From CAZOHG01 sp964579725 (lineage in GTDB: Bacteria; Zhuqueibacterota; JdFR-76; BMS3Abin05), in the NCBI GenBank assembly GCA_964579725.1, contig CAZOHG010000012.1:1-64000 (forward strand): a stretch of 64,000 bases of DNA, in the 5' to 3' direction. Below are positions 25,581-34,495 of this stretch, one piece after another. The translations under genes and the position numbers were made by a program. Within the stretch, counting starts at the first letter, position 1, and every line of letters begins with the position of its first letter. The notes under the pieces are model-generated. The model had not been told where the DNA came from. It saw only the letters and a list, made by a program, of their open reading frames with translations, and did no database searches.

Positions 25581-27089
25581 TCAAAAGCTCATCGAAAAAT
25601 CGATGTTTTCGTATTTCGAATGAGGGGCACCGTGGTATTTTTGCAGCATGTTCTTGTGCATGGTTCCCACCGGCTTTTTGGCGTGGCACACCTCACAATG
25701 ACCGTTTGCACCGATCGGACCTGCAAAACCCTGGTATTTCATGGGCTGGTAATTGTCCGCGTCAAACGCCGTTTTACTCACGGGCGTAATAGTGCCCCAC
25801 AAACTGTGCGTGCTATTGTGGCAGGCTTCGCAATACACATCGAAGGTTTTGGAATTACGGTACAGTTGGTTGAATCCCGCTACCCAGTGTCCGTAGGCCG
25901 AGGCTGTCGCCTTGGCTTTCTTAAATTGAACATGACAGGCCAGGCAATCGGGCTCCTGCAACCAGGGCAATTTGGCCACGGGCTTTTTCCCCTCCATCTT
26001 CGGCCGGAGGGCCGCCATGATTTTTTTCGAGGCCGGATTGTCGGGATGAACGGCCAGAAGCGAGCTGCCCAATTGGGGCAAGGTCCCGTGACAATGCTGG
26101 CAGCTCACACCATGTCCTGCCATTACGCCCCTGTAACAAGATGTTTTGTATGTCGGCGTAATTTCCGTCCACTTGTCAGGGTGCAAAGCGGTTTTAACGC
26201 GGAGCGCTCCGGTGGGATTGCTGACACTTTTACCAACCGCGGACGGGTGACAAATGCCGCATGTGTTCGGGGTGCCTTCATCTTGAATAAATTGGGCATG
26301 CCACCCCATAATGGCGGCGGAAAGACTCAACAGCCCCTTTTTCCCCTTAGCACCCACTGCCGGGTCTGCGTGACAGGAGGCACACGCAACCGGGCTTCCC
26401 GCCAGGGCTTCTTTTTTGAGATTGGTTTTGCTTAGTTTGTCGTGGGTAGCTAAAATATTCAGCCAGGTTTCATCCGTCAGAAATTTAGAACCATTTTTCG
26501 CCATGCCTCCGTGACACAACCCACAACCGGATTCATTGGACAACGGTGCTACGGCCTGGGTTTCTCCCAAAACGTTCCCCGTCTTTTTGTCGAGCACCTT
26601 AATATGCGCCACGGGGTAGGGATTGAAGGTGCCGTCGTCTTCAAAGGGGACCAGCGGAATTCCTTCGGCAACAAAAGCTTCTCCCTTCAATTCCATTTCG
26701 CCGGAAGTGCCCCTGCCCGTTAAGCCCTTTCCAGGTTCTACTGGTTTCCCCCAAATTTTTTCGGAATAGTTCCAAAAATCCGGCACCTGTTTTTCAGGAT
26801 GTTCAAAATTCGGGAATGTGTAGGTGACGCGAATGCTGTCGGTCACAATTTCGGGGGGTTCGTCCCGCCGAATGACCTGCGCCCACATGGTATTAAAGGG
26901 CGGTAGAATTCCCCCGTACTTTGTGGTTAAAACGCAGTGTTCCCCCAAATCATTCCAGGCCAGAACGACGTACGGGTAGCGTTTGGGAGATTTTTTGCTG
27001 CAGCCGGTAACAGAAATGACCGTTCCCACAAAAACAGCCATGACAAAAGCGAAAACGCCGATTCGGGAAAAACGCTTACTCGTTTGCAT
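25581..27089 (-). CDS. Heptaheme c-type cytochrome, lipoprotein
   Basis: 502 residues with a lipoprotein signal ending 'SVTGC' (Cys30). Seven CxxCH heme sites are visible, with His near residues 193, 240, 281, 334, 386, 424 and 469. No heme sites occur in the first 185 residues, which form a separate domain including 'VVLAWNDLGEHCVLT'. The protein should be lipid-anchored in the periplasm or on the outer surface and carry electrons. I do not recognise a catalytic subfamily. It has no cytochrome neighbours; the other multiheme gene lies 19 kb away. A TTGATT-type promoter lies about 150 bp upstream. Confidence 0.92.
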   Translation of the reverse strand: MQTSKRFSRIGVFAFVMAVFVGTVISVTGCSKKSPKRYPYVVLAWNDLGEHCVLTTKYGGILPPFNTMWAQVIRRDEPPEIVTDSIRVTYTFPNFEHPEKQVPDFWNYSEKIWGKPVEPGKGLTGRGTSGEMELKGEAFVAEGIPLVPFEDDGTFNPYPVAHIKVLDKKTGNVLGETQAVAPLSNESGCGLCHGGMAKNGSKFLTDETWLNILATHDKLSKTNLKKEALAGSPVACASCHADPAVGAKGKKGLLSLSAAIMGWHAQFIQDEGTPNTCGICHPSAVGKSVSNPTGALRVKTALHPDKWTEITPTYKTSCYRGVMAGHGVSCQHCHGTLPQLGSSLLAVHPDNPASKKIMAALRPKMEGKKPVAKLPWLQEPDCLACHVQFKKAKATASAYGHWVAGFNQLYRNSKTFDVYCEACHNSTHSLWGTITPVSKTAFDADNYQPMKYQGFAGPIGANGHCEVCHAKKPVGTMHKNMLQKYHGAPHSKYENIDFSMSF

Positions 27090-27240
27090 GAACCCGTCTC
27101 CTTTTTTGGTTCTACACTTTTTTTACCCGAAAAACGCGGACGACAAAACAACCTCCTGATTTGACTCGAACCGATTTCCACAATGAGAATTACATATTCA
27201 TTTTCGTGAGAAATTGGAGAAAACGAAATGATCTGTAAGA

Positions 27241-27268
27241 AAAATAAAAATTATTCTCAAAAAATCAA
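27241..27268 (-). promoter_or_regulatory. Predicted promoter of the heptaheme cytochrome gene
   Basis: On the minus strand: TTGATT (27268-27263), 16 bases, TATTTT (27246-27241). The surrounding 60 bp are very AT-rich. It would give a leader of about 145 nt before the cytochrome start at 27089. Confidence 0.38.
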
Positions 27269-27343
27269 GTTAAAAAATAAAATTGCCCGTCCCGCCAAAT
27301 GAACCGGCTGGCGCTTTGCGCTTGGGGAATTTGTTCCCGCCGC

Positions 27344-27619
27344 TTATTTCGAGGTTTTTCGAGTCCCGGAAGAAGCAGCCATTTCCTGTCGCCACTGTTC
27401 AAAGGCCACTTCGTGGGCTGCGATGGTGGCGGCCAATTCAATTTCAAACACCTCGCCACGGCCAAACTGGTCGTTCCCCTGCACTACGTATTCGGTTTGA
27501 ATCAGGCGTTCCAAATCGTCAATAGAGAATCCCGGTTCCGTTTGGCGCCGTTTCTCAATCATTTTGAGTGCCGTTTCAAACGATTCTTTGTAAATTTTTT
27601 CCCGAATTTCGTCGATCAT
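27344..27619 (-). CDS. Small hypothetical protein, 91 aa
   Basis: 91 mostly charged and helical residues, starting at ATG 27619 and including 'MIDEIREKIYKESFETALKMI' early on. I see no signal peptide, membrane helix, or metal-binding motif. It lies 91 bp downstream of the AMMECR1 gene on the same strand and may be the last gene of that unit. The ribosome-binding site is weak. Composition and frame length between stops support a real gene, but I do not recognise the family. Confidence 0.5.
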   Translation of the reverse strand: MIDEIREKIYKESFETALKMIEKRRQTEPGFSIDDLERLIQTEYVVQGNDQFGRGEVFEIELAATIAAHEVAFEQWRQEMAASSGTRKTSK

Positions 27620-27710
27620 CGGTCTTTGGTTTGTTCTGAGGTTTCAAACGATGCGTTCGACCTTTTCGCTCTTTTTTCCGCACACCGCCCCGACCTGTTT
27701 TTTTGAACGC

Positions 27711-28298
27711 TCACAACCGACCTACAAATTCCTTCTCGCTGAAAATATCTGCGGAGAAGATCAGGATGTCCGTGTCGGGGTCTCGCCAGCAATCGGAAGG
27801 CAAACCGGCTTTGTGGCAGGTTTCCGATAAAAATCTTTCCCGCCCCCAGCCGTATTCGGTCGCCACCTGGGGGAGCAGCAAGCCCTGGTAGAATCCTTGC
27901 CGAATGAGAATTCCGTCTCGGCCGACCTGAATTTCGTCGAGAGAATCAATTGGCCGCAGGGGTGTCAGGACCGAAATTTCGATTTCCAGATCGGGCACTT
28001 CGTCCGCCGAGACGGGGGGGAATCTCGGATCTCTGAAAGCAGCCGATTCGGCCATGTCGGCAATGGTTAAGTAGAGGGGCTTTACCCCCTCGATGTACCC
28101 GATGCAACCTCGAAGCTGCCCATTTTTGTTCAGGGTTACAAAAGCGCCTCGATTTTCACGCAATTTTTCGGTGGGTGGTTCGGGAATTTCCGGTTCCAAA
28201 CCCAGCACCTTTTTCGAAATCACTTCTCGGGCAAGCCGAAGCAAATAAATTTTCTCCTCGTCTGTCAACCCCAAATCGATTCCAGCTTTTCTGGACAT
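27711..28298 (-). CDS. AMMECR1-domain protein (AmmeMemoRadiSam system protein A)
   Basis: 195 residues, the standard size. The AMMECR1 signature 'LRGCIGYIEG' (about residues 83-92) follows 'GAFVTLNKNGQ', and 'FRDPRFPPVSADE' is also conserved. The family occurs in bacteria, archaea and eukaryotes; in bacteria it is often found with a MEMO-like protein and a radical SAM enzyme, together called AmmeMemoRadiSam. The biochemical role is unknown. Here the MEMO gene lies 1.4 kb upstream with an outer-membrane barrel gene between, and no radical SAM gene is in the window. GGAGG-like sequence precedes the ATG at 28298. Confidence 0.92.
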   Translation of the reverse strand: MSRKAGIDLGLTDEEKIYLLRLAREVISKKVLGLEPEIPEPPTEKLRENRGAFVTLNKNGQLRGCIGYIEGVKPLYLTIADMAESAAFRDPRFPPVSADEVPDLEIEISVLTPLRPIDSLDEIQVGRDGILIRQGFYQGLLLPQVATEYGWGRERFLSETCHKAGLPSDCWRDPDTDILIFSADIFSEKEFVGRL

Positions 28299-28326
28299 GG
28301 AATCACCTCCCTTGTAAAAGGCAGTG

Positions 28327-29109
28327 TCAAATACCGTAAATCATTGAAAACCGAATGGTGTAGCCGCTTTTCCCGGGCGGCAGTATTCGGGGAGCCTGAC
28401 TTATTGGTGTATTTTGGGTCAAATAGAAAATAGGGCCTCCGCCCGCCCGCAGGTGTAATTTTTTCGTCACCTGAAAAAGAGCCGTAGGGCCAACCATGAA
28501 TTTGGCTCCGCCCTCGGCTTCGTCCGATTCCACCAGTCCCTCCAAATCTTCCCCAATGGCGTCAATTCCAATCCACATATTCGCTCGCAACTGGTACCCG
28601 GCGGCAAAAGTGGTAATAAAATCCAGCGGATCCCGGTACCGGGCTAAGGGCTTTTCGAAAATGGCGTTCCCCTGCACCCGAAAGCGGTTCAGTTGCCTGC
28701 TCACCGCTAAACGCCCCATCAAAACGTTGGTTCCCAAATATTCCCGCAAATAGCCCACGCTGGCCGAAAAATTAAGCCCCTGTTTTTCTTGCGTGAATAT
28801 TTTTCCCATCAATTCAAATTGGCCGGAACCGAAACGAAGTCCTACGCTTTGGTCGGCAACCGCACTTGCCATTCCCAAAAAACTGAACCGTTTCGATAAA
28901 CCGTACACAACGCCCGCTCGTTGTTCCACGCCCTCTTCGCCAAAAGGGTGCATGGCACGCAGGCTGTACCCGGATTCGTAATTTACATAAAATTTCCCTG
29001 CCTCAGCCTGAGTGGGCTCAATTGTGAAAAAAGACATTCCAAGCGATTGAGCCCGGGCCGAAGCGATAAAACTCAAAAACAAAAGGGAGAGGGCAACCCG
29101 CCGAAACAT
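28327..29109 (-). CDS. Predicted outer-membrane beta-barrel protein
   Basis: 260 residues with a signal peptide ending 'ASARA-QSL'. The mature part consists of alternating polar and hydrophobic strands with many aromatic girdle residues, and it ends 'IRFSMIYGI', a C-terminal strand suited to BAM recognition. This implies a small barrel of perhaps 10-12 strands. The substrate or partner is unknown. It sits between the MEMO and AMMECR1 genes on the same strand with short gaps (18 and 28 bp), so all three should be one transcript. Confidence 0.75.
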   Translation of the reverse strand: MFRRVALSLLFLSFIASARAQSLGMSFFTIEPTQAEAGKFYVNYESGYSLRAMHPFGEEGVEQRAGVVYGLSKRFSFLGMASAVADQSVGLRFGSGQFELMGKIFTQEKQGLNFSASVGYLREYLGTNVLMGRLAVSRQLNRFRVQGNAIFEKPLARYRDPLDFITTFAAGYQLRANMWIGIDAIGEDLEGLVESDEAEGGAKFMVGPTALFQVTKKLHLRAGGGPIFYLTQNTPISQAPRILPPGKSGYTIRFSMIYGI

Positions 29110-29127
29110 TTTTCTCCTTTCGATTTT

Positions 29128-29970
29128 TTACACATGGTACAACACAGCCGAAAGATAGCCGACGACAGCCGACGTATCGCCGGTCACATGCCCGGAGTGC
29201 CGGTACATGAGGACTTCGCTACGATTCGCATTCATTTTCTTGGCGGCGACCATGGCCGCGACAATCGGGCCGGCACCGCAGGCTTCCGCGCGTTTGAATT
29301 CAATGTCATTCCAAAGATTTTCATAATCGAAATTTTTAATGTGACGAATAATGCGGCTATCCAGCATTTCAGCCGTGTTGGACGGGTAGTAATGGGACAA
29401 GTCGGAGCTGGCCACCACGAGGGCCTTTTCGGCGCGTAACAGGCGCCCCAGGGTTTCACCCAGATCCACGGCGTCGTCGTAATTCTGGTCCCCCATGACC
29501 AGCGGCAAAAGCCTGAACTCGCCCAGCACGCGCTGCAAAAAGGGCAATTGAACCTCCAGAGCGTGTTCTTCCCGGTGGCCCGTCCACGAATCGAAAACGA
29601 TGTCGCTTTGTTCCGTTAGACGCCGGCACATTTCGCCCGCCACAGGAATCACCCCAAATGGGGTCTCGTACCCGTCTCCGCAGAAGGCGGAAATTCCCTC
29701 AAAATACTCGCGGTGGCTGGGTGAAATCACGACGACCAAATCGTAGTCGCGGCCCAAAAGCTGTTTGTACCCGGCGGCAGCTACCTGCCCGGAGTACATG
29801 TAGCCGGCATGGGGAGAAATCAGGGCAAGAATCTCCCCTTCAATCTCGCGTTCCTCCAAATTTTCAAGGAAAAAATCAATCTGTTCTTTTAAAACAGCCG
29901 GATCGTCCGGGTAAAAGGTTCCCGCCACCGCTGGCTTTCGGATTTTATGAATACCGGTTCCAATGTTCAT
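29128..29970 (-). CDS. MEMO1-family protein (AmmeMemoRadiSam system protein B)
   Basis: 280 residues, typical of MEMO. Conserved metal-site histidines are seen in 'LISPHAGYMYSGQVAAAGY' (about residue 51), 'VISPSHREYF' and 'VASSDLSHYYP'. The fold is related to LigB-type nonheme iron dioxygenases. The N-terminal 'IRKPAVAGTFYPDDP' is the diagnostic family start. Human MEMO1 binds metal and affects cell motility; the bacterial role is unknown but tied to AMMECR1 and a radical SAM protein. It is the first gene of a three-gene unit with the beta-barrel and AMMECR1 genes. Confidence 0.92.
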   Translation of the reverse strand: MNIGTGIHKIRKPAVAGTFYPDDPAVLKEQIDFFLENLEEREIEGEILALISPHAGYMYSGQVAAAGYKQLLGRDYDLVVVISPSHREYFEGISAFCGDGYETPFGVIPVAGEMCRRLTEQSDIVFDSWTGHREEHALEVQLPFLQRVLGEFRLLPLVMGDQNYDDAVDLGETLGRLLRAEKALVVASSDLSHYYPSNTAEMLDSRIIRHIKNFDYENLWNDIEFKRAEACGAGPIVAAMVAAKKMNANRSEVLMYRHSGHVTGDTSAVVGYLSAVLYHV

Positions 29971-30047
29971 GTTGCCTCACTCCTTTCTTCAGCAAAAATC
30001 GGGAGAGTGTCTCCGGTAAAAAAATCTCCCGTGCCAAAGCAATTTTT

Positions 30048-30605
30048 TTACCTCGGAATGTGAATTTTCGTTTCCGGGTCCACCGTAAAATAATAATTGG
30101 CCCCCATGTACATGGCCGGACGCACTTTTTCAAACCGGAGCAGCCCCTCCGAGTCGTAAATACCTTCCTCGTAGTGGATGCCTAAAACGCGCCCTACAAA
30201 CCAATCGTGGTCACCGTAAGCCTCCACCCGTTCCAACCGGCATTCCAGGGCGCAGTAGGCTTCCTGCACGTAGGGGGAATGAATAAGCTCCGATTTTCCG
30301 GGCGTCAGGCCGAATTCTGCAAATTTGTCCACATTTTGTCCCGAAACGCTCCCACATGCGGCGATTTTGCGAATCCACTGGTAATCGAGAAAATTAGCGG
30401 TAAACTCGCCCGCCTGCTCCACCAGCGTGTGAGTGTACCGTTTGGGTGAAATTGAAACCCCAAAAAGCGGCGGCTCAAAAGAGAGAGGAGAATTCCAAAC
30501 GGCAGGCATGAGGTTGTTTTTGTCCCGGAATTTGACGCCCACTACCGTTACAGACATGGGAAAATACCGGTAAAATCGCCCCAGTTTTGTGGTAAATTTT
30601 TTCAT
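30048..30605 (-). CDS. Flavin reductase family protein (FMN-binding)
   Basis: 185 residues from ATG 30605, whose ATGA overlaps the stop of rlmB; a longer in-frame reading lies inside rlmB. It shows the split-barrel flavin reductase pattern: 'FPMSVTVVGVKFRDKNNLMP', 'PPLFGVSISPKRYTH' and 'FTANFLDYQWI'. Members bind FMN and are NAD(P)H:flavin oxidoreductases or flavoredoxins; the flavoredoxin-type spacing fits an anaerobe. Translational coupling to rlmB looks like an operon of convenience. Confidence 0.85.
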   Translation of the reverse strand: MKKFTTKLGRFYRYFPMSVTVVGVKFRDKNNLMPAVWNSPLSFEPPLFGVSISPKRYTHTLVEQAGEFTANFLDYQWIRKIAACGSVSGQNVDKFAEFGLTPGKSELIHSPYVQEAYCALECRLERVEAYGDHDWFVGRVLGIHYEEGIYDSEGLLRFEKVRPAMYMGANYYFTVDPETKIHIPR

Positions 30606-31351
30606 TTCTTGGCCCTCTTGAAGGTTCGCTGCCTGGCCATTTCGTAACAAACAATTCCGGCTGCCACCGAGGCGTTCAGGGAGGGGGTTTTCCCCGAAAG
30701 CGGAATCCGGACCAAGGCATCACACTTTTCCCGAATCAACCGTCGCATGCCTCGTCCCTCGTTTCCAATAATGACCGCCAGGGGGCCCAACCAATCGTAG
30801 TGCCACACCTGCTCCGGGGCTCGTTCGTCCGTACCCACAACCCAAAGCCCGGCTTCTTTCAGCGTATCCAAGGCTTGTGCCAAATTGCCAACCCGCGCCA
30901 CCGGCAAATATTCCAGCGCACCCGCCGAAGCCTTGACCGCCACCGCAGAAAGCGGTGCGCTGCGCCGAGCGGGCAAAATTAGTCCGTCAGCCCTAAACGC
31001 CTCGGCTGAACGGGCAATGGCGCCCAAATTGTGCGGGTCTTCCACTTCGTCCAAAATCAAAAGAAAGGGTGCCGTGTCCTTTTCTTTTAGTTTTTCTAAC
31101 AATTCTTCGAGCCGCCACCAGCGTACTTCCGCTACAAGCGCCACAATTCCCTGCGGGGATTTGGCCCCCGTTTTTTTTCGGAGGATTTCAGGTGCCACAA
31201 ACTGAATCTGAACGCCTGCTTTTCGGGCACGTGCGAGAAGAGCCTGCACCCGCCCCCCTTTGGATTCTTGAGAAATGAGAATTTTTTCCACTGCTTCACC
31301 CGATTCCAGCGCCGCACGCACCGGGTGAATGCCGTACAGAAGGCGGCTCAT
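30602..31351 (-). CDS. rlmB: 23S rRNA 2'-O-methyltransferase, TrmH/SpoU family (RlmB-like)
   Basis: 249 residues. An N-terminal substrate-binding domain ('LLYGIHPVRAALESG') is followed by the knotted SPOUT catalytic domain with its three motifs: 'LDEVEDPHNLGAIARSAEAF', 'VIIGNEGRGMRR' and 'IPLSGKTPSLNASVAAGI'. RlmB methylates G2251 in the peptidyl-transferase loop of 23S rRNA. Closely related paralogues act on other sites, so the position modified is by homology. It overlaps the flavin reductase start by 4 bp. Confidence 0.9.
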   Translation of the reverse strand: MSRLLYGIHPVRAALESGEAVEKILISQESKGGRVQALLARARKAGVQIQFVAPEILRKKTGAKSPQGIVALVAEVRWWRLEELLEKLKEKDTAPFLLILDEVEDPHNLGAIARSAEAFRADGLILPARRSAPLSAVAVKASAGALEYLPVARVGNLAQALDTLKEAGLWVVGTDERAPEQVWHYDWLGPLAVIIGNEGRGMRRLIREKCDALVRIPLSGKTPSLNASVAAGIVCYEMARQRTFKRAKK

Positions 31352-31385
31352 GCCCCCTCCATTTTTGGAATTCGCGCCAATTTTT

Positions 31386-32531
31386 CTACGCCCAGTCCGG
31401 CAAGGGCGGCAATTTTTCCGGATGGGGCGCCCGAGCGCGAATCAAGTAGGCCTCCAGCCACCCTCGATGTAGGTGTGGTTCATTTGCCGCAGCGACAACC
31501 TTTTCATGGTCCATTGCATTAATTCGGTCGTTGGCGGCGCGCAAAGCGTCCATGCTATTTTTCAATGCCTGTTCCACCGGCATGCGTTCGGGATTAATGT
31601 CGATGCCAAAATAACCCTCGTACCCGTACATCTTCAGAACGTAGAGAGCGGCTTCCGTCAGCTCGGGACTAATGACACCCACATTCAAATCCTGGTCGTA
31701 ATTCCCCAGCGGCTGACTGTTCCAGTGGGTGTGCGCCAGACGGCCGTATTCCATGGTCAAACTGAACGCGTAGGGTAAATCTTCGTAGGCCATTAGAACA
31801 TGGCCTACCTCAGGATTCAACCCAACCAGGGCGTGCCCCTCGTCCAACAAGCGTCGATTTTTCGAGTTGTGCAGGAGGCCCTCAACCTTCCGGGCAAAGA
31901 GAATCCCTTCGGCGGTGGTACCGTACAAAATATGGCCCCGAGGCTCGTAGGGCTTGGGCTCCAACGCCACCCGCACCCCGGGCACGGCGTCCAGAGCTTC
32001 CGCCAGACCTTCGGCAAACCGATCCCGCAGGGAGAAGTAATCGAGTCCGAAATCATTTTCGTACCCGTCAATGCCGGGCCAGACAACGGCAAAATCGGTT
32101 TCCATTTCTTGATTTAATTTCAGTGCTTCAATGGTACGTGCGATCGCTCTCTTCCGAATTTCCGGGTTCGGGGACGAAAGCGCTCCCCATTCGAATTCGG
32201 CGTCAAAAAACAGATTGGGAATCACCGTTACCAGGCGTACCCCGGCTTCGTCCTGCAATTTTTTGTAGAGATGCTTATTGTCGTGATTGATTTCATTGGG
32301 ATAGTGCGCTTCAACGGCGGCCAGACCGTAGTCGGCCAAATGGGCGGCAATTTCCAGGCGGCCTTCAATGGGAATGTCCTTGCGGTAGCGATCGTGAAAT
32401 CGCCCCCCGCCTGGCGAGAAAAACCAGACTCCTGCCGAAAATTTTAGGTTCAATTCAAACGACTTCAAATGCCGAATCAATTCTTCCCGTGTACACCGTT
32501 GTTTTTGGGGGCGTAAATCTTTGAATGACAT
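31386..32531 (-). CDS. Xylose isomerase-like TIM-barrel sugar isomerase
   Basis: 381 residues, close to class I xylose isomerase. Motifs align with the XylA metal site: Glu and Lys in 'LEPKPYEP', Glu and His in 'GLNPEVGH', two Asp in 'YDQDL', and Asp in 'FGIDINPER'. One ligand differs: where XylA has 'HIDLN' (Asp), this protein has 'HTHWN' (His). It should interconvert an aldose and a ketose in the cytoplasm, but with this substitution the substrate may not be xylose. It lies 200 bp from an SDR and an FAH-family hydrolase on the same strand, perhaps all in sugar-acid catabolism. Confidence 0.85.
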   Translation of the reverse strand: MSFKDLRPQKQRCTREELIRHLKSFELNLKFSAGVWFFSPGGGRFHDRYRKDIPIEGRLEIAAHLADYGLAAVEAHYPNEINHDNKHLYKKLQDEAGVRLVTVIPNLFFDAEFEWGALSSPNPEIRKRAIARTIEALKLNQEMETDFAVVWPGIDGYENDFGLDYFSLRDRFAEGLAEALDAVPGVRVALEPKPYEPRGHILYGTTAEGILFARKVEGLLHNSKNRRLLDEGHALVGLNPEVGHVLMAYEDLPYAFSLTMEYGRLAHTHWNSQPLGNYDQDLNVGVISPELTEAALYVLKMYGYEGYFGIDINPERMPVEQALKNSMDALRAANDRINAMDHEKVVAAANEPHLHRGWLEAYLIRARAPHPEKLPPLPDWA

Positions 32532-32737
32532 GTTCCTGTTCTCCCAAGTTTTAGGTCTTTCATTCGCTATTCACTGCAGCCGTTCTTTCTCTCTTTCAGA
32601 GAAAAACCCGCCAACGAATCATTTTCTATTTCACCGCCTTTTTCGTTGGAATGGAATCGATTTAAAAAGAACCAAAAATTTTAAAAATCGCAAAATTTTC
32701 TCGATTCGCCTCTGTTTTCCGACCACTCCTTCCAAAT

Positions 32738-33529
32738 TTAGAGAGAAGACTTCACATACCCTCCGTCCACTTGAAGCGTTACACCGGTCAGGTAACCGGC
32801 ATTTTCCGAGGCCAAAAAAGCGAACACATCCGCAATTTCTTCGGGGGTACCCAGACGTCCCATGGGAATATTCTGGGTCAGTTTGTGCTGCACAGCCTCC
32901 ACGGAAATTCCTTCTTTTTGCGCTTTTGCTTCAAAAAGGCGCTGCACCCGTTCGGTGAGCACGTAGCCGGGCGCCACGTTGTTCACGGTAATATTGTAGC
33001 GAGCGATTTGGTTGGAAAGCGTTTTGGCCAATCCCACCACACTTAGTCGAGCCGTGTTGGAAAGGATTAAGTTGTCCACCGGCTGTTTGACGGACACGGA
33101 CGTCAAATTGAGAATTCGCCCCCAACGCCGCTCTTTCATTCCGGGAAGAACCTTTCGGATAAGTCGAATCACGCTCATGAGGCTTAGTTGCACGTACTCT
33201 TCCCACTGCCGGTCGGAAATTTCCGAAAAATAGAGGGGCGGAGGCCCGCCGGCGTTTGTGACCAAAATGTCAATTCGAGAAAAAGCGGACTGAACCGCTT
33301 CAACCAGCCGGTCAATGTCCTCCTTTTGCGCCAGATCGGCTGTAACCGCCAGTACCCGGCTTTTCGTCCGACGTTGAATTTCGTCGGCAGCTTGCAAAAG
33401 CGTGTCTTCGTGACGAGCGCAAATCGCCACCTGAGCACCTTCCTGTGCCAGACGAAGCGCAATGGCTTTTCCAAGCCCTTTGCTGGCTCCGCCTACCAGA
33501 GCGACTCTTTTTTCCAAACCCAACTGCAT
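32738..33529 (-). CDS. SDR-family oxidoreductase lacking canonical YxxxK
   Basis: 263 residues. The NAD(P) site 'LVGGASKGLGKAIALRL' is intact and 'VTNAGGPP' is present. The usual catalytic YxxxK is replaced: after 'NLTSVSVKQPVDNLILSN' the pattern is S-N-T-A-R. This atypical Ser/Arg version occurs in a recognisable group of SDRs annotated as 3-oxoacyl-ACP reductase-like or sugar dehydrogenase-like. The C-terminal 'GYLTGVTLQVDGGYVKS' is standard. It begins 21 bp after the FAH-family gene stops, so the two are co-transcribed. Confidence 0.85.
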   Translation of the reverse strand: MQLGLEKRVALVGGASKGLGKAIALRLAQEGAQVAICARHEDTLLQAADEIQRRTKSRVLAVTADLAQKEDIDRLVEAVQSAFSRIDILVTNAGGPPPLYFSEISDRQWEEYVQLSLMSVIRLIRKVLPGMKERRWGRILNLTSVSVKQPVDNLILSNTARLSVVGLAKTLSNQIARYNITVNNVAPGYVLTERVQRLFEAKAQKEGISVEAVQHKLTQNIPMGRLGTPEEIADVFAFLASENAGYLTGVTLQVDGGYVKSSL

Positions 33530-33550
33530 TGTTCACCCTGTTCTGTTTTT

Positions 33551-34450
33551 CTATTCTGCCGCCTGAACCGGATTTTCCAAAATGCCAATCCCTTTAATTT
33601 CCGCTTCCACCCGGTCGCCCGGATGCAATTCACTGATTCCTTCCGGAGTACCGGTCGAAATAATGTCTCCGGGCTCCAGGGTTATCCAGTGCGAAATGGT
33701 TTCAATCAGCGTGGGCACGTCAAAGATCATGTCACGGGTATTGGCGTGCTGACGAACCTCCCCGTTCACCCGCAACTCGAGCTCTAACTCGGGAGGAAAA
33801 CCAAACTCGTCCGCCGTAACCACACAGGGGCCGATGGGCCCGAACGTGTCAAAGTTTTTGGAGCGGTACCACGGTTTTTTCGTTTCGATGTCTTGCTTCT
33901 GAAGGCTGCGCGCCGTCACATCATTAAAAATTGTGTACCCTGCCACGTAGGCCAACGCCTGCGCACGGGTAACGCTTTTGGCTTTCTTTCCAATGACGAC
34001 TGCCAATTCGATTTCGTGGTCCACCCTGCCTGCATCTCGAGGAATCACAATGGCTTCTCCCGAAGCGATGAGCGTGGAGCGGGTTTTGACAAACAAGATA
34101 GGCTCTTTCGGCGGAGCGTTGCCCGTTTCCTGAGCGTGGGCGGCGTAATTTCGACCCAAACAAATGATTTTACCCGTTTGCCGGAAGGGGGCTCGCATCT
34201 GGACCTCCTCCGGAATTAAATAATTTTGCCACAGATCGTGTGATTCGAGAAAATCCAGCACGTGTAAAATTGTCTGACGCTCAAAGAGTTCTCGTTGAAC
34301 GAGTTCAAATAGACTTTCAATCCGAAAACTCAGGCGGTTTTTCTTCACAAAATAATATGTGTGGAGGGCTTCCGTAAAATTAACCATGCCTTTTTCGATC
34401 CGGACACCGATAATGGGGCGTTTACGATATGTCAGATCACACAACCGCAT
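33551..34450 (-). CDS. Fumarylacetoacetate hydrolase (FAH) family protein
   Basis: 299 residues. The C-terminal FAH domain has the metal ligands in 'DHEIELAVVIGK' and 'FNDVTARSLQ', with 'ISTGTPEGI' at the end. Members cleave acylpyruvates or decarboxylate or hydrate 2-keto acids such as 2,4-diketo-3-deoxy sugar acids. It is followed directly by an SDR and then the xylose isomerase-like gene, which suggests oxidative, non-phosphorylative sugar degradation. This pathway is inferred from neighbours. A promoter lies about 50 bp upstream. Confidence 0.87.
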   Translation of the reverse strand: MRLCDLTYRKRPIIGVRIEKGMVNFTEALHTYYFVKKNRLSFRIESLFELVQRELFERQTILHVLDFLESHDLWQNYLIPEEVQMRAPFRQTGKIICLGRNYAAHAQETGNAPPKEPILFVKTRSTLIASGEAIVIPRDAGRVDHEIELAVVIGKKAKSVTRAQALAYVAGYTIFNDVTARSLQKQDIETKKPWYRSKNFDTFGPIGPCVVTADEFGFPPELELELRVNGEVRQHANTRDMIFDVPTLIETISHWITLEPGDIISTGTPEGISELHPGDRVEAEIKGIGILENPVQAAE

Positions 34451-34495
34451 CTTCTGCTCCGCTGCATTTTAGGGAAGGATTCTTTGCTTTGATTA

